Source: JABDQW01 sp942492025 (lineage in GTDB: Bacteria; Pseudomonadota; Gammaproteobacteria; SZUA-229). Taken from it: a DNA stretch of 64,000 nucleotides. Under the pieces are notes generated by a model that did no database searches, had not been told where the DNA came from, and saw only the letters and a program-made list of their open reading frames with translations. The stretch is from positions 434,001-498,000 of the forward strand of contig CALODJ010000012.1 in NCBI GenBank assembly GCA_942492025.1, in the 5' to 3' direction. The translations under genes and the position numbers were made by a program. Each line of letters begins with the position of its first letter. Within the stretch, counting starts at the first letter, position 1. Below are positions 8,794 through 18,792 of this stretch, piece after piece.

Positions 8794-10005
8794 ATTAACA
8801 AGGTACTGGTTATTAACTCGGGCAGCTCATCCATCAAGTATCAACTGTTTGATATGAGTGAGGAACGGGTGCTCGCATCAGGTGCTGTCGAGCGCATTGG
8901 TGATGCCGAAGCTGTGCATAAGCACCGTGTGCGCAGTAGCAGCGGCATCAACAACAACGAGGTCCATCGCCCGATCGCAGACCACCTCGAAGGTCTGTCT
9001 TGTATCGGCACCGCGTTGCGTCAAAGTGGTGCGGTTAATGCTTTGTCGGAGTTGTTTGCGATCGGTCACCGTGTCGTTCATGGCGGTGAGTCTTTTCGTG
9101 AACCCGTGATTGTCGATGCCAATGTGCTGCAGCGCATTAAAGACATGATACCGTTGGCCCCGCTGCACAATCCGGCCAATCTGACAGGCATCGAAGTCGC
9201 GTTGCAACAGGCGCCCTATGTTCCCCAGGTGGCCGTATTCGATACTGCGTTTCATCAGTCGATTCCGGAGTATGCCTATCGCTATGCACTACCGGATGCG
9301 CTTTACAACGAACACCGGGTGCGCCGCTATGGCTTTCACGGAACCTCACACCGCTATGTGTCGACCCAGGCGGCAGTGTGGCTGGGACAACCACTGGAAT
9401 CGCTGAAGCTGATAACGCTGCATCTGGGTAATGGGGCCAGTGCGGCCGCAATTTCTGAGGGCCGGAGTATCGATACCTCGATGGGCCTGACGCCACTCGA
9501 AGGACTCGTCATGGGTACGCGTTGTGGTGATATCGACCCGGCGATCCACTTCTATCTGGGCCGCGTGAGCGGCATGAGCAGCGATGAAATCGAGTCAGCG
9601 CTCAACAAGGAGAGCGGGCTTAAAGGCATTTGTGGTGCCAATGATATGCGTGAAGTTCACCAACGCGCTGATGCCGGCGATGAACGGGCGCAACTAGCGT
9701 TGGATATGTTTTGTTACCGGATAAAAAAATACCTTGGGGCCTATTTTGCCGCGCTCGGAGGTCTGGATGCCGTCGTATTCACCGGCGGTATCGGTGAGAA
9801 CGATGCACGCGTGCGTGAGCGATGTTGTAAGGGGCTGGCGGCCCTGGGCATCGAGCTCGATGCCCGCAAAAATGCTGCGTCGTGCGATGGGGTCTTCGAC
9901 ATACACCGTGATTCGAGTCAGGTCGGCCTGCTGGTGGTGCCGACCAACGAGGAGCTCGAAATTGCGCGGCAAACGCTTGACTGTGTGCAGAATGCCGTAT
10001 CCTGA
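8794..10005 (+). CDS. ackA: Acetate kinase, apparent ATT start codon
   Basis: Converts acetyl phosphate + ADP to acetate + ATP, or the reverse for acetate assimilation. The conserved N-terminus NKVLVINSGSSSIKYQLFDM, which contains the phosphate-binding NSGSSS and essential Lys, is encoded from 8797. The first in-frame ATG is only at 8854, after this motif, and an in-frame TAG lies at 8788. The only sensible initiator is ATT at 8794, seven bases after GGAG. That gives 403 aa, matching the usual ~400 aa. Other motifs: YGFHGTSHRYV, HLGNGASAAA, TPLEGLVMGTRCGDIDP and FTGGIGEND. No pta gene is adjacent. A sequencing error or amber read-through from ATG 8773 is an alternative. Confidence 0.9.
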   Translation: MNKVLVINSGSSSIKYQLFDMSEERVLASGAVERIGDAEAVHKHRVRSSSGINNNEVHRPIADHLEGLSCIGTALRQSGAVNALSELFAIGHRVVHGGESFREPVIVDANVLQRIKDMIPLAPLHNPANLTGIEVALQQAPYVPQVAVFDTAFHQSIPEYAYRYALPDALYNEHRVRRYGFHGTSHRYVSTQAAVWLGQPLESLKLITLHLGNGASAAAISEGRSIDTSMGLTPLEGLVMGTRCGDIDPAIHFYLGRVSGMSSDEIESALNKESGLKGICGANDMREVHQRADAGDERAQLALDMFCYRIKKYLGAYFAALGGLDAVVFTGGIGENDARVRERCCKGLAALGIELDARKNAASCDGVFDIHRDSSQVGLLVVPTNEELEIARQTLDCVQNAVS

Positions 10006-10091
10006 TCGCTTCGCAGTGATCGTTTCAATCGATAGCCCGACAAAAGCGCCACTGCGTTAACGGTCTCTTTTCGCTTTTTTTACGATATTGG

Positions 10092-12587
10092 CTACAGGCT
10101 TACCGGTATCGGTTTAATTTTCCAGATATGTTCGCAGTAATCCTGGATCGACCGGTCCGAGGAAAACTTGCCCGAGCGCGCGACGTTGAGTATCGACATC
10201 CGGTTCCAGCGTTTCCTGTCCTTGAAAGTGCTATCGACGTCGGCCTGGCAGTCGACATAAGACGCGTAATCAGCCAGTAGCAGGAAGGGATCATGATGGA
10301 TCAGGCTATCGGTCAACGGACGGAACAGCTCGGTATCACCGTGCGAAAACAGGCCAGAGTTGATCAGCTCAATGGTTTCCTTTAGCTCCGTGTTGCTGTT
10401 GTAGATGTCCCAGGGATGATAGCCATCCTGCAGGGTTTTCATTACTTCTTCTACCGTCAGGCCGAACAGAAAGAAGTTTTCATGGCCGACTTCATCGCGG
10501 ATCTCGACATTGGCACCGTCGAGCGTGCCAATCGTGAGCGCACCGTTCATTGAAAATTTCATATTACCGGTGCCGGATGCTTCCTTGCCAGCCATCGAGA
10601 TCTGCTCGGACAGGTCGGCTGCCGGATAGATCGCATGGGCGTGCTTGACATTAAAGTTGGGATAGAACACGACGCGGAGCAGTCCATTGACCTGCGGGTC
10701 ATTGTTTACCACATAGCCGATCGAGGTGATGAGTTTGATCATCAGTTTGGCCATGTGATAGCCCGGCGCCGCCTTACCACCAAAGATAAATGTGCGGGGT
10801 GTGATATCCAGCTTGGGGTTTTTCTTGATGCGATCGTACAGGGTGACGATGTGCAGTGCATTAAGGTGCTGGCGTTTGTATTCGTGGATGCGCTTGACCT
10901 GGATATCGAACAGAGAATGTGGATCGACCTCAATACCGGTCCGTTGTGCAATGACCTTTGCGAGACGTTGCTTGGCCGTTGTCTTCATCGTCTGCCACTC
11001 GTCGTGGAAGCCGGTGTCGTCAGCGAAGGTTTCCAGCGCACTGAGGCTGGACATGTCCCTGGCCCAGCTGGGACCGGCGACCCGCTCCAGGATTTCACCC
11101 AGTCCGGGGTTGCCCAGCCGTACGAAACGCCGAGGCGTGACACCGTTGGTGACGTTGTGGAACTTTTCGGGCCAGAGTTCGTAGAAGTCTTTCATCACGG
11201 TGGACTTGAGCAAATCGGTGTGCAACGCTGCTACACCGTTGACGGCGAAACTGCCGACTGTTGCCAGGTTGGCCATGCGAATACGCGGCTTGTCATGTTC
11301 TGCTATCAGTGACAGGCGTGCGATCCGCTCATGGTCGAACGGATAACGTATCCGAACCTGGTCGAGAAAGTGCTGATTGATCTCGTAGATGATTTCAAGA
11401 TGACGCGGCAACAGGCGCCCGAACAGTGCGACCGACCATGTTTCGAGTGCTTCCGGTAGCAGGGTATGGTTGGTATAGGCAAAGGTATTGCGGGTGATGT
11501 TCCAGGCCCGGTCCCAGCCGTAATGATGCTCGTCCAGCAACAGGCGCATCAGCTCGGCCACGGCGATCGCGGGGTGGGTGTCGTTGAGTTGGGCAACGAA
11601 CTTGTCGTGAAAATTATCGAGGTTCGGTGCATGTTTCAGGTGCAGACGGATCATGTCCTGCAGGGAGCAGGAGACGAAGAAATACTGCTGGCGCAAACGC
11701 AGTTCCTTGCCGGCCTCGGGTTCGTCATTGGGGTAGAGCACCTTGCTGATGTTTTCCGCGACGACTTTGGCGTTGACAGCACCGTAATAGTCACCGGTAT
11801 TGAACGACTGAAAGTCAAACGATGCGGCGGCTTCCGAATGCCACAACCGCAGCAGGTTGGTGTTGTCGACCTGAAAACCCAGTATCGGCGAGTCGTGGGC
11901 GACGCCGTTGACCACCAGCTCGGGTATCCAGCGTACCCGCATGTTGCCGTGGTCATCCGTATAGTGTTCGGTATGGCCGCCGAAGCCGACGGGAAAGCGC
12001 AGTTTGGGACGGGCGATTTCCCATGGATTCCCGTTCCGCAGCCAGAGGTCGCTGATCTCGACCTGCCAGCCATGTTCGATGCGCTGGTCAAAAATACCAA
12101 ACTCGTAACGGATACCGTAACCAATAGCGGGAATTTGCAAGGTGGCCAGGGAGTCGAGGTAGCAGGCGGCCAGGCGGCCCAGGCCTCCGTTGCCCAGACC
12201 GGGTTCTTCCTCCTGGTCAACGATTTCTTCGATATCGAGCTGCAGCTCTTTTGCAGCTATTTGAACCTTATCGGCGATGCCCAGGTTGATAATATTGTTC
12301 TGCAGGTGCGGGCCTAGTAGGAATTCTGCGGACAGGTAGCAAACCGTACGGGCGCCCTCATGCTTGTAAGTCTGGGCCGTTTTGATCCAGCGCTCGAGCA
12401 TGCGGTCGCGCACGGTATAGGCTGCGGCCATGTAGATGTCATGATCGGTTGCAACATCCAGAAAGCGGGCCTGCACGTAGAAAAGGTTATCGAGAAAGGC
12501 GCGTTTCAGCGCCTCCACTGACATGCTGGTGCGGGTACGATCTTCTTGCTCGTCCTCGACTTCGGGGCTTTTTATCACTGTCGTCAT
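10092..12587 (-). CDS. glgP: Glycogen/alpha-glucan phosphorylase (first copy)
   Basis: 831 aa, GT35 family. It releases glucose 1-phosphate from alpha-1,4-glucan by phosphorolysis. The PLP-binding lysine is Lys677 in SGTGNMKFSMNG; the catalytic-site blocks EEEPGLGNGGLGRLAACYLDSLATL and VKRIHEYKRQHLN are conserved. GGAG lies just before the ATG. It is transcribed away from the glycogen operon and converges with ackA. A second, clearly different GlgP of 830 aa ends the operon at 26.3 kb, so the two probably differ in substrate length or regulation. Confidence 0.95.
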   Translation of the reverse strand: MTTVIKSPEVEDEQEDRTRTSMSVEALKRAFLDNLFYVQARFLDVATDHDIYMAAAYTVRDRMLERWIKTAQTYKHEGARTVCYLSAEFLLGPHLQNNIINLGIADKVQIAAKELQLDIEEIVDQEEEPGLGNGGLGRLAACYLDSLATLQIPAIGYGIRYEFGIFDQRIEHGWQVEISDLWLRNGNPWEIARPKLRFPVGFGGHTEHYTDDHGNMRVRWIPELVVNGVAHDSPILGFQVDNTNLLRLWHSEAAASFDFQSFNTGDYYGAVNAKVVAENISKVLYPNDEPEAGKELRLRQQYFFVSCSLQDMIRLHLKHAPNLDNFHDKFVAQLNDTHPAIAVAELMRLLLDEHHYGWDRAWNITRNTFAYTNHTLLPEALETWSVALFGRLLPRHLEIIYEINQHFLDQVRIRYPFDHERIARLSLIAEHDKPRIRMANLATVGSFAVNGVAALHTDLLKSTVMKDFYELWPEKFHNVTNGVTPRRFVRLGNPGLGEILERVAGPSWARDMSSLSALETFADDTGFHDEWQTMKTTAKQRLAKVIAQRTGIEVDPHSLFDIQVKRIHEYKRQHLNALHIVTLYDRIKKNPKLDITPRTFIFGGKAAPGYHMAKLMIKLITSIGYVVNNDPQVNGLLRVVFYPNFNVKHAHAIYPAADLSEQISMAGKEASGTGNMKFSMNGALTIGTLDGANVEIRDEVGHENFFLFGLTVEEVMKTLQDGYHPWDIYNSNTELKETIELINSGLFSHGDTELFRPLTDSLIHHDPFLLLADYASYVDCQADVDSTFKDRKRWNRMSILNVARSGKFSSDRSIQDYCEHIWKIKPIPVSL

Positions 12588-12909
12588 CGCTGTTCTCCAC
12601 GCTCATCAAAACATTAGACAGAGCCCATTGTCAGCCATCGTCATAGGGCGCAAAATATCGCCTTTATGCCCGTAAGTGGGTCGATTGGCCAGGCCCATGT
12701 TGAGATGGTACTCAAAACTGTTTAACATGGCAGCGAAATAACACGTGCTCGCCGATCGTATGAAGCTGATGGCCTCGCAGTCTTGACCTGCCGTTGTCGG
12801 CGTGCCGCGGGTGAAGATAGCATCCAGCACACAGGGCTCCTTGAGGCTTGAATCCGGAATCGTTACCGTTCGGGTCAATGGCCGAACACAATGGATGATC
12901 CTTATATTG

Positions 12910-12951
12910 TTGATGTATATCAACGACTTGGTGCTGTCTATTGCTTACACT
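12910..12951 (+). promoter_or_regulatory. FNR-type box with class II -10 element upstream of pgi
   Basis: TTGATGTATATCAA (12910-12923) matches the FNR/ANR consensus TTGAT-N4-ATCAA at every fixed position. A -10-like TACACT at 12946-12951 places the box centre at -41.5 from a start near 12958, the classic class II activator position, pointing toward pgi. The box is seen directly; regulation is inference. The remainder of the 12588-13027 gap shows nothing else I recognise. Confidence 0.6.
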
Positions 12952-13027
12952 TGCAATCGCCAATAACAATACTTTTTAACATGGCACATCTAAAAAAATA
13001 CTTATGTTGTTTGATGCTGGTTAGTAG

Positions 13028-14728
13028 ATGATAATGGCCATTGATTCACACACTCAGAATATGTCCATGGGTTCCAGGGAAGTCGCGTTCAACAACCTCC
13101 AAGAGCATTATCAGCAAGCCAGGCATCTGAATATGCGTGAGCTCTTCGGGCAAGACAGGGAGCGGTTCAGCCGGTTCTCGCTTCAATTTCAGGATGTGCT
13201 ACTGGATTATTCCAAGAACCTGATTTCCTCCGAAACGCTAACCCTGCTTTTGGAGCTGGCGAGGGCGTCGAATGTTGAATCCTGGCGTGATCGCATGCTC
13301 CACGGCGAAAAAATCAATGACACCGAACATCGCGCCGTGTTGCACGTGGCATTGCGTAACCGCTCGGACACTGCAATCAAGATTGACGGTGAAGATGTGA
13401 TGCCCGCAGTTCGTGCTGTGATCGCGCACATGAGCGAATTTGCCGCACTTGTCAGAAGTGGAGAATGGAAAGGCTATTCCGGAAAGCGCATCACCGATGT
13501 CGTTAACGTCGGTATCGGCGGCTCTGATCTGGGGCCGAAAATGGTCTACCAGGCACTCAAACCTTACCGTCATGCTGAGATGCGAGCGCACTTCATATCC
13601 AATATTGACGGTGCACACACCGAGGAGATCCTGGGTCAGCTGGATCCGGAGACCACCCTGTTTGTTGTTTCATCCAAAACATTCACCACCCAGGAAACGA
13701 TCACGAATGCCAACACCGCCAGAAACTGGTTCCTGGCTGCTGCGAAAGACGAGGCACATATTGCCAGGCATTTTGTAGCAGTGTCGACCAATCGTGAGGC
13801 CGTGATCAAATTTGGCATCGATCCGGATAACATGTTCGAGTTCTGGGACTGGGTCGGTGGCCGCTATTCATTATGGTCTGCGATTGGACTGTCTATCATG
13901 GTACTGGTCGGCAAAGAGAACTTTATCGCACTGCTGGAAGGCGCTCATGCGATGGACAATCACTTTGCGTCGGCGCCACTGGATGAGAATATGCCTGTTA
14001 TACTGGCCATGCTGGGTGTCTGGTATAACAATTTCTTCGGTGCCGAGACGCATGCGATCCTGCCCTACGACCATTATCTGCGCAGTCTGCCGATGTATCT
14101 GGAGCAGGCGGATATGGAAAGCAATGGCAAATCGGTCGACCGCGATGGCCATCATGTGAATTACAACACCGGGCCTATCGTCTGGGGAGCGACCGGAATC
14201 AACGGTCAGCATGCGTTCTACCAGTTGATTCACCAGGGCACTAAACTTATACCGGCAGACTTTATCGCTTCGATACAAACACACTCAAAACTGAAGCAGC
14301 AGCACGATATCATGATGTCGAATTTTTTTGCCCAGACCGAGGCGCTGATGCGCGGGCGAACCTTGGAGGAGACCTGTGCTGCCATCCAGGAGTCCGGGCT
14401 CAGGGTTGACGATGTGCGCGATCGCCTGCCACACATGGTTTTCGAGGGCAACCACCCGAGTAACACCATCCTGCTGAAGAAACTGACACCTTACAACCTC
14501 GGGTCATTGATTGCCCTGTATGAACATAAAATATTTGTACAGGGTATTGTCTGGAATCTGAATTCGTATGATCAGTGGGGCGTGGAACTGGGTAAACAGC
14601 TGGCGAAAAAGATTCTCAACGAAATTGAAACGGCGGATATCTCGGCACCGCACGATCCATCCACCAGCCACCTGATCAGCTATTACCTTAAGTATCGTCG
14701 AGAGCAGGGTGAGGTCCACGATGACTGA
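13028..14728 (+). CDS. pgi: Glucose-6-phosphate isomerase
   Basis: 566 aa. Interconverts glucose 6-phosphate and fructose 6-phosphate. The SIS-fold motifs are complete: NVGIGGSDLGP, SSKTFTTQETITNA, GRYSLWSAIGL, MESNGKSVDRDG with the catalytic Glu region, HAFYQLIHQGT with the catalytic His, and the C-terminal Lys block ELGKQLAK. ATG at 13028 or 13034 are both possible starts. It heads the glycogen gene run, with 58 bp to glk, and has an FNR-like box upstream. Confidence 0.97.
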   Translation: MIMAIDSHTQNMSMGSREVAFNNLQEHYQQARHLNMRELFGQDRERFSRFSLQFQDVLLDYSKNLISSETLTLLLELARASNVESWRDRMLHGEKINDTEHRAVLHVALRNRSDTAIKIDGEDVMPAVRAVIAHMSEFAALVRSGEWKGYSGKRITDVVNVGIGGSDLGPKMVYQALKPYRHAEMRAHFISNIDGAHTEEILGQLDPETTLFVVSSKTFTTQETITNANTARNWFLAAAKDEAHIARHFVAVSTNREAVIKFGIDPDNMFEFWDWVGGRYSLWSAIGLSIMVLVGKENFIALLEGAHAMDNHFASAPLDENMPVILAMLGVWYNNFFGAETHAILPYDHYLRSLPMYLEQADMESNGKSVDRDGHHVNYNTGPIVWGATGINGQHAFYQLIHQGTKLIPADFIASIQTHSKLKQQHDIMMSNFFAQTEALMRGRTLEETCAAIQESGLRVDDVRDRLPHMVFEGNHPSNTILLKKLTPYNLGSLIALYEHKIFVQGIVWNLNSYDQWGVELGKQLAKKILNEIETADISAPHDPSTSHLISYYLKYRREQGEVHDD

Positions 14729-14786
14729 GCAAACCTGTGATGGACAGGCTATCGCCTTATCTGCAGCAAATGGAACTGGCTGTTAG

Positions 14787-15746
14787 ATGAATATTATTGC
14801 GGCAGACGTGGGTGGGACCAAAACCCGATTCGTGATTGCTGATACTGATGAGCCGGATCATGTGCTTTACGAGGCTCGGTACAGCAGTCGTGATTTTGAC
14901 AGCTTCGAACCGCTGCTGCAGACTTTTATCGAGGAGAGTGGTTTTCAAAACAGCCAGTTGGGTGCATTATCGCTGGCATTGCCGGGTGTGGTGAATGGCG
15001 CTGATGCGCGGCTGACTAACTTACCCTGGTTGATCAGTAAACAGGTATTGCAGGATCAGTTCGGTGTCGAACAGGTCCATTTTATGAACGATTTTCAGGC
15101 ATCTGCGCTGGGCATATCAGGCTTGAAACCAGAGGATCTGATTTGCCTGAATCAGGGTGTGCACAAAACCGATGCTCTGCGTGTGGCGGTTGGTGCAGGC
15201 ACCGGGCTGGGCCTATCGTGGGTGTTGTATGACGAGACATCGGCCAGGGCCTGGTCAACGGAGGGTGGCCATATGGATTTTGCGCCCGTTGATGACACCC
15301 AGATCGAGCTGTTGAAGTTCCTGATCAATCGCTATGGCCATGTTTCATACGAGCGTCTACTCTCCGGTGACGGTCTGGTTGCGCTGTATGAATTCTGCTC
15401 GGGTCAGGCGTCCAGCGGCATTGAGGCCAGCTGGGTGCACAGCGAAGCTGAAAGCAACAATGGGACCGCACGCAGCGCACTATCACTGTTTGTCCGGATT
15501 TATGGTGCCTTCGTTGGTAATATGGCGTTATTATTCAAACCGCAAGGCGGGATTTACATTACCGGCGGTATCGGTGCAAAAATTATTTCGTGGATGAAGT
15601 CTGAGGACTTTCTTTCTGCATATTTCAACAAGGGGAGGATGCGGGCACTGGCTGAAAAGACGAGCGTTTATCTCGTTATCAATGAGCGTGTTGGTGTCAT
15701 CGGCGCCATCGCGGAAGCAGCCCGGCAGGCAGGTAGACAACAATGA
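14787..15746 (+). CDS. glk: Glucokinase (proteobacterial type)
   Basis: 319 aa. Phosphorylates free glucose with ATP; here it would salvage glucose set free by MalQ and GH57 action on glycogen. ADVGGTKTRF is the ATP phosphate loop. MNDFQASALGI contains the catalytic Asp, and VGAGTGLGLSW and STEGGHMDFAP are the Glk-type nucleotide- and sugar-binding blocks. Its TGA overlaps the glgC start by ATGA. Confidence 0.93.
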   Translation: MNIIAADVGGTKTRFVIADTDEPDHVLYEARYSSRDFDSFEPLLQTFIEESGFQNSQLGALSLALPGVVNGADARLTNLPWLISKQVLQDQFGVEQVHFMNDFQASALGISGLKPEDLICLNQGVHKTDALRVAVGAGTGLGLSWVLYDETSARAWSTEGGHMDFAPVDDTQIELLKFLINRYGHVSYERLLSGDGLVALYEFCSGQASSGIEASWVHSEAESNNGTARSALSLFVRIYGAFVGNMALLFKPQGGIYITGGIGAKIISWMKSEDFLSAYFNKGRMRALAEKTSVYLVINERVGVIGAIAEAARQAGRQQ

Positions 15747-17059
15747 GTATTAGCCATCAAAAACAGGTGAAAAACTATCGATATTATGTCGATTCTAATT
15801 TAGGCTCCGAGCTGACCAGGAAAACACTGGTGCTGATATTGGCGGGTGGGGCCGGTTCAAGACTCAAAGGACTGACCAAGTGGCGTGCCAAGCCGGCAGT
15901 GCCATTTGGCGGGAAATACCGCATCATTGATTTTGCCCTGTCGAACTGTGTCAATTCGGGTCTGCGTCGTATCGGCGTGCTGACACAATACAAATCACAT
16001 TCCCTGATTCGTCACCTGCAGCGTGCATGGGGCTTCATGCGAGCGGAAATCGGCGAGTTTGTCGAGGTCATACCTGCACAACAGCGCGTTGCCATGGACT
16101 GGTACCGCGGAACCGCCGATGCGATCTACCAGAACATCGATATCATCCGCCGCCATGCCCCGGAAAATGTCATCGTGCTCGGTGGTGATCATATCTACAC
16201 CATGGACTATTCCAAGATGTTATATCAACACGTCACGTCCGGCGCAGATCTGACGGTTGGCTGCATCGAGGTGTCAAAAGATGAGGCCAGGGAATTCGGC
16301 GTTATGTCTGTTGATGAAGATTTCCGCATCACCAAGTTCACTGAAAAACCCGACGATCCGGAAACGATACCGGGAAAACCTGATCTGGTCATGGCATCGA
16401 TGGGCATTTACATCTTTTCCACCGCTTATCTGTACGCCAGTCTGATTGCCGATGCCGAGAATGTCCAGTCAGCACATGATTTTGGCAAGGATATTGTGCC
16501 GGCAAGTATCAGCAAATGTGTTGCCAATGCCTATCCGTTTCTCGACAAAGAAGGTGAACCCGCCTACTGGCGCGACGTGGGCACCGTTGATTCGTACTGG
16601 AAAGCCAATATGGAATTGTGTGAGGTCGAACCGGAATTGAATCTGTATTCACGGGAATGGCCGATCTGGACTTACCAGACACAGCATCCGCCCGCCAAAT
16701 TTATTTTCGATGACGACGATGCGCGGGGGCAGGCGATCGACTCACTGGTAGCGGGTGGCTGTATTATTTCCGGTGCACGCGTTAAGCGCTCGATCATCTT
16801 CTTTGCAACAGAAATCGAGCGCGGATCCATCGTCAAGGACAGTGTCATTCTACCGAAGGTCAGCATCGGTGAAAATTGCCGGATAACCCGTGCGGTGGTC
16901 GACAAGGCCTGCGCCATACCCGATGGCATGGTCATCGGTGAGGACCTCGCTGAGGACAGTAAACGCTTCCATGTGACTGAGAGTGGGATCGTGCTGGTGA
17001 CGCCCGAGATGCTTGGGCAGCATCTCTATGTTGTTGAGAAAGATAAACTTACCGCATGA
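15743..17059 (+). CDS. glgC: Glucose-1-phosphate adenylyltransferase (ADP-glucose pyrophosphorylase)
   Basis: 438 aa. Makes ADP-glucose, the committed step of bacterial glycogen synthesis. The nucleotidyltransferase loop LILAGGAGSRLKGLT, the GGKYRIIDFALSNCVNSG block, WYRGTADAIYQN, GGDHIYTMDY and FTEKPDDP (sugar-phosphate Lys) are all present. A C-terminal left-handed beta-helix (about 310-430) carries VVDKACAIPDGMVIG. The overlaps with glk (ATGA) and the GH57 gene (ATGA) show a tightly coupled operon. Enzymes of this length are usually allosterically activated by glycolytic intermediates. Confidence 0.97.
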   Translation: MSISHQKQVKNYRYYVDSNLGSELTRKTLVLILAGGAGSRLKGLTKWRAKPAVPFGGKYRIIDFALSNCVNSGLRRIGVLTQYKSHSLIRHLQRAWGFMRAEIGEFVEVIPAQQRVAMDWYRGTADAIYQNIDIIRRHAPENVIVLGGDHIYTMDYSKMLYQHVTSGADLTVGCIEVSKDEAREFGVMSVDEDFRITKFTEKPDDPETIPGKPDLVMASMGIYIFSTAYLYASLIADAENVQSAHDFGKDIVPASISKCVANAYPFLDKEGEPAYWRDVGTVDSYWKANMELCEVEPELNLYSREWPIWTYQTQHPPAKFIFDDDDARGQAIDSLVAGGCIISGARVKRSIIFFATEIERGSIVKDSVILPKVSIGENCRITRAVVDKACAIPDGMVIGEDLAEDSKRFHVTESGIVLVTPEMLGQHLYVVEKDKLTA

Positions 17060-18792
17060 CAGCTACAAATACGACGCGCGTCAATTTTGCGCTATGCTGG
17101 CATATGCACCAGCCCTGGTACCAGCAGGGTGTCGATGGTGATTATCGCTTGCCATGGGTGTATTTACACGCAATCAAAGACTATTCCGATATGGCGGCGC
17201 ATCTGGAGGCCTATCCGGACATGAAAGTGGTTGTGAACTTTGCGCCGGTATTGCTGGAGCAAATTGACGACTACGCCAGTCAACTCGAAGCGTGGCTGGA
17301 GCAAGGGCAGAGAATGCGTGACCCCATGCTCAACTTGCTGGCCGGTGTCGATGAGATCCCGGATGATCTGCACAGGCGTTATAAACTACTGTGCGACTGC
17401 CAGCGCGCGCACGCACCCAAAATGATCGATCCCTATCCGGCTTTCAAGTCGTTGTTGTCACCGATCAAATTCATGTTTCCAGAAGAAGGCTGTAGCGAAC
17501 AGAATACCGGGTTCCTGCACTACCTGGATGCACAGTATTTCATTGACGTGCTGGTCTGGTACCACCTCGCCTGGCTGGGGCATTCGTTAAAACAGACAAA
17601 ATTGGCGCAACGCCTGATGAATCAGGAAAGTCTCTTTGATGAAGACGATCGGCGTGAATTGCTACAACTGATCTACGAATGTATGGTTGATTTGATCCCG
17701 CGTTATCGCAAGTTATCAGAACGCGGTCAGGTCGAACTATCCATGACACCTTACGGTCACCCGATCATCCCGCTGTTGAACGACATGGAGAACATGCGCT
17801 GTGCACAGCCGAAAGATCCTGCACCGGAATGCGCTGCCTATCCTGGCGGCAAAGAACGTGCACGCTGGCACCTGCAACACGGCATCGATGTCTTCAAGCA
17901 TTATTTTGGCATTGAACCGAAAGGTGTCTGGCTGTCAGAGGGTGCCATTTCGGCAGATGCCATTGCCCTGATCGAAGAATTCGATTTCGAATGGACCGCC
18001 TCGGGTGAGGGTGTATGGCGAAACAGTATTCACATGTCCGATCACGATCCGGAAGTGATACACAGCAAGCGCGCGTTGTTTCATCCGTATCAGCTCGGTG
18101 ACTACCGGCCGAAAATCTTTTTCCGCGATGATGGCCTGTCTGATCTGATCGGTTTCGAATACAGCAGGCATAATTCAGTCGAAGCAGCCAATGACCTGGT
18201 GCAGAACCTGGTCAACATCGCTGATTTTCTTGGCGACAGCGCGGCGCGTCATGTAGTAACCATCGTACTCGATGGTGAAAATGCCTGGGAGTATTATCCG
18301 CACAACGGTTATCATTTTCTCGATCACCTGTATCAGCGTCTGTCCAATCACAAACGTATCCGCGCTGCCTGTTTCTCAGAACTGGTCGATTTACCCATGT
18401 GCCATGACCTCGAACAATTATGTGCCGGTAGCTGGGTATATGGTTCTTTCTCAACATGGATCGGGCATGCCGATAAAAACCGGGCGTGGGATCTACTCGC
18501 GGATGCCAAAATAGCTTACGACGCCGTCATGGAACAAGAGACACTTGATGACGAAACCAGAGCAAAAGCAACTAAACAGCTTGCCATTTGTGAAGGTTCC
18601 GACTGGTTCTGGTGGTTTGGTGATGTGAATCCATCGGGCAGCGTCAGTGATTTTGATCGGCTGTTTCGTATGCAGTTGAAGAATCTCTATACTTTGCTGC
18701 ATTTACCTGTCCCCGTCATCCTCGAAGAACCGGTGTCTTTTGGCGGGGGTGGTGCTGAAAATGCTGGCACAATGGTCAGAAATATTGGATGA
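17056..18792 (+). CDS. Glycoside hydrolase family 57 alpha-glucan hydrolase/transferase
   Basis: 578 aa. GH57 motif 1 is at the N-terminus (CWHMHQPWY). SMTPYGHPIIPLL matches motif 2 and GVWLSEGAIS holds the likely nucleophile Glu295. VLDGENAWEYY holds the likely acid/base Asp406, and WIGHADKNRAWDLL is motif 5. GH57 enzymes act on alpha-1,4 or 1,6 glucans (amylases, amylopullulanases, 4-alpha-glucanotransferases, branching enzymes). Activity here is not resolvable, but its place between glgC and malQ says storage-glucan remodelling. No signal peptide, so cytoplasmic. Confidence 0.9.
   Translation: MTATNTTRVNFALCWHMHQPWYQQGVDGDYRLPWVYLHAIKDYSDMAAHLEAYPDMKVVVNFAPVLLEQIDDYASQLEAWLEQGQRMRDPMLNLLAGVDEIPDDLHRRYKLLCDCQRAHAPKMIDPYPAFKSLLSPIKFMFPEEGCSEQNTGFLHYLDAQYFIDVLVWYHLAWLGHSLKQTKLAQRLMNQESLFDEDDRRELLQLIYECMVDLIPRYRKLSERGQVELSMTPYGHPIIPLLNDMENMRCAQPKDPAPECAAYPGGKERARWHLQHGIDVFKHYFGIEPKGVWLSEGAISADAIALIEEFDFEWTASGEGVWRNSIHMSDHDPEVIHSKRALFHPYQLGDYRPKIFFRDDGLSDLIGFEYSRHNSVEAANDLVQNLVNIADFLGDSAARHVVTIVLDGENAWEYYPHNGYHFLDHLYQRLSNHKRIRAACFSELVDLPMCHDLEQLCAGSWVYGSFSTWIGHADKNRAWDLLADAKIAYDAVMEQETLDDETRAKATKQLAICEGSDWFWWFGDVNPSGSVSDFDRLFRMQLKNLYTLLHLPVPVILEEPVSFGGGGAENAGTMVRNIG

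Noticed and set aside
8413..8837. Two minus-strand frames over the tRNA (GGEGGIRTPGPLRVNGFQDHRFRPLSHLS and the neighbouring EREGFEPPDPCES frame)
   Set aside because: These are the well-known spurious translations of the antisense strand of tRNA-Ser genes.
10635..12317. Long plus-strand frames opposite glgP
   Set aside because: Antisense shadows of a conserved gene; composition follows the codon pattern of the real strand.
12606..12969. Minus-strand frames in the glgP-pgi gap
   Set aside because: No ribosome site or family resemblance; one covers the FNR box. Treated as non-coding.
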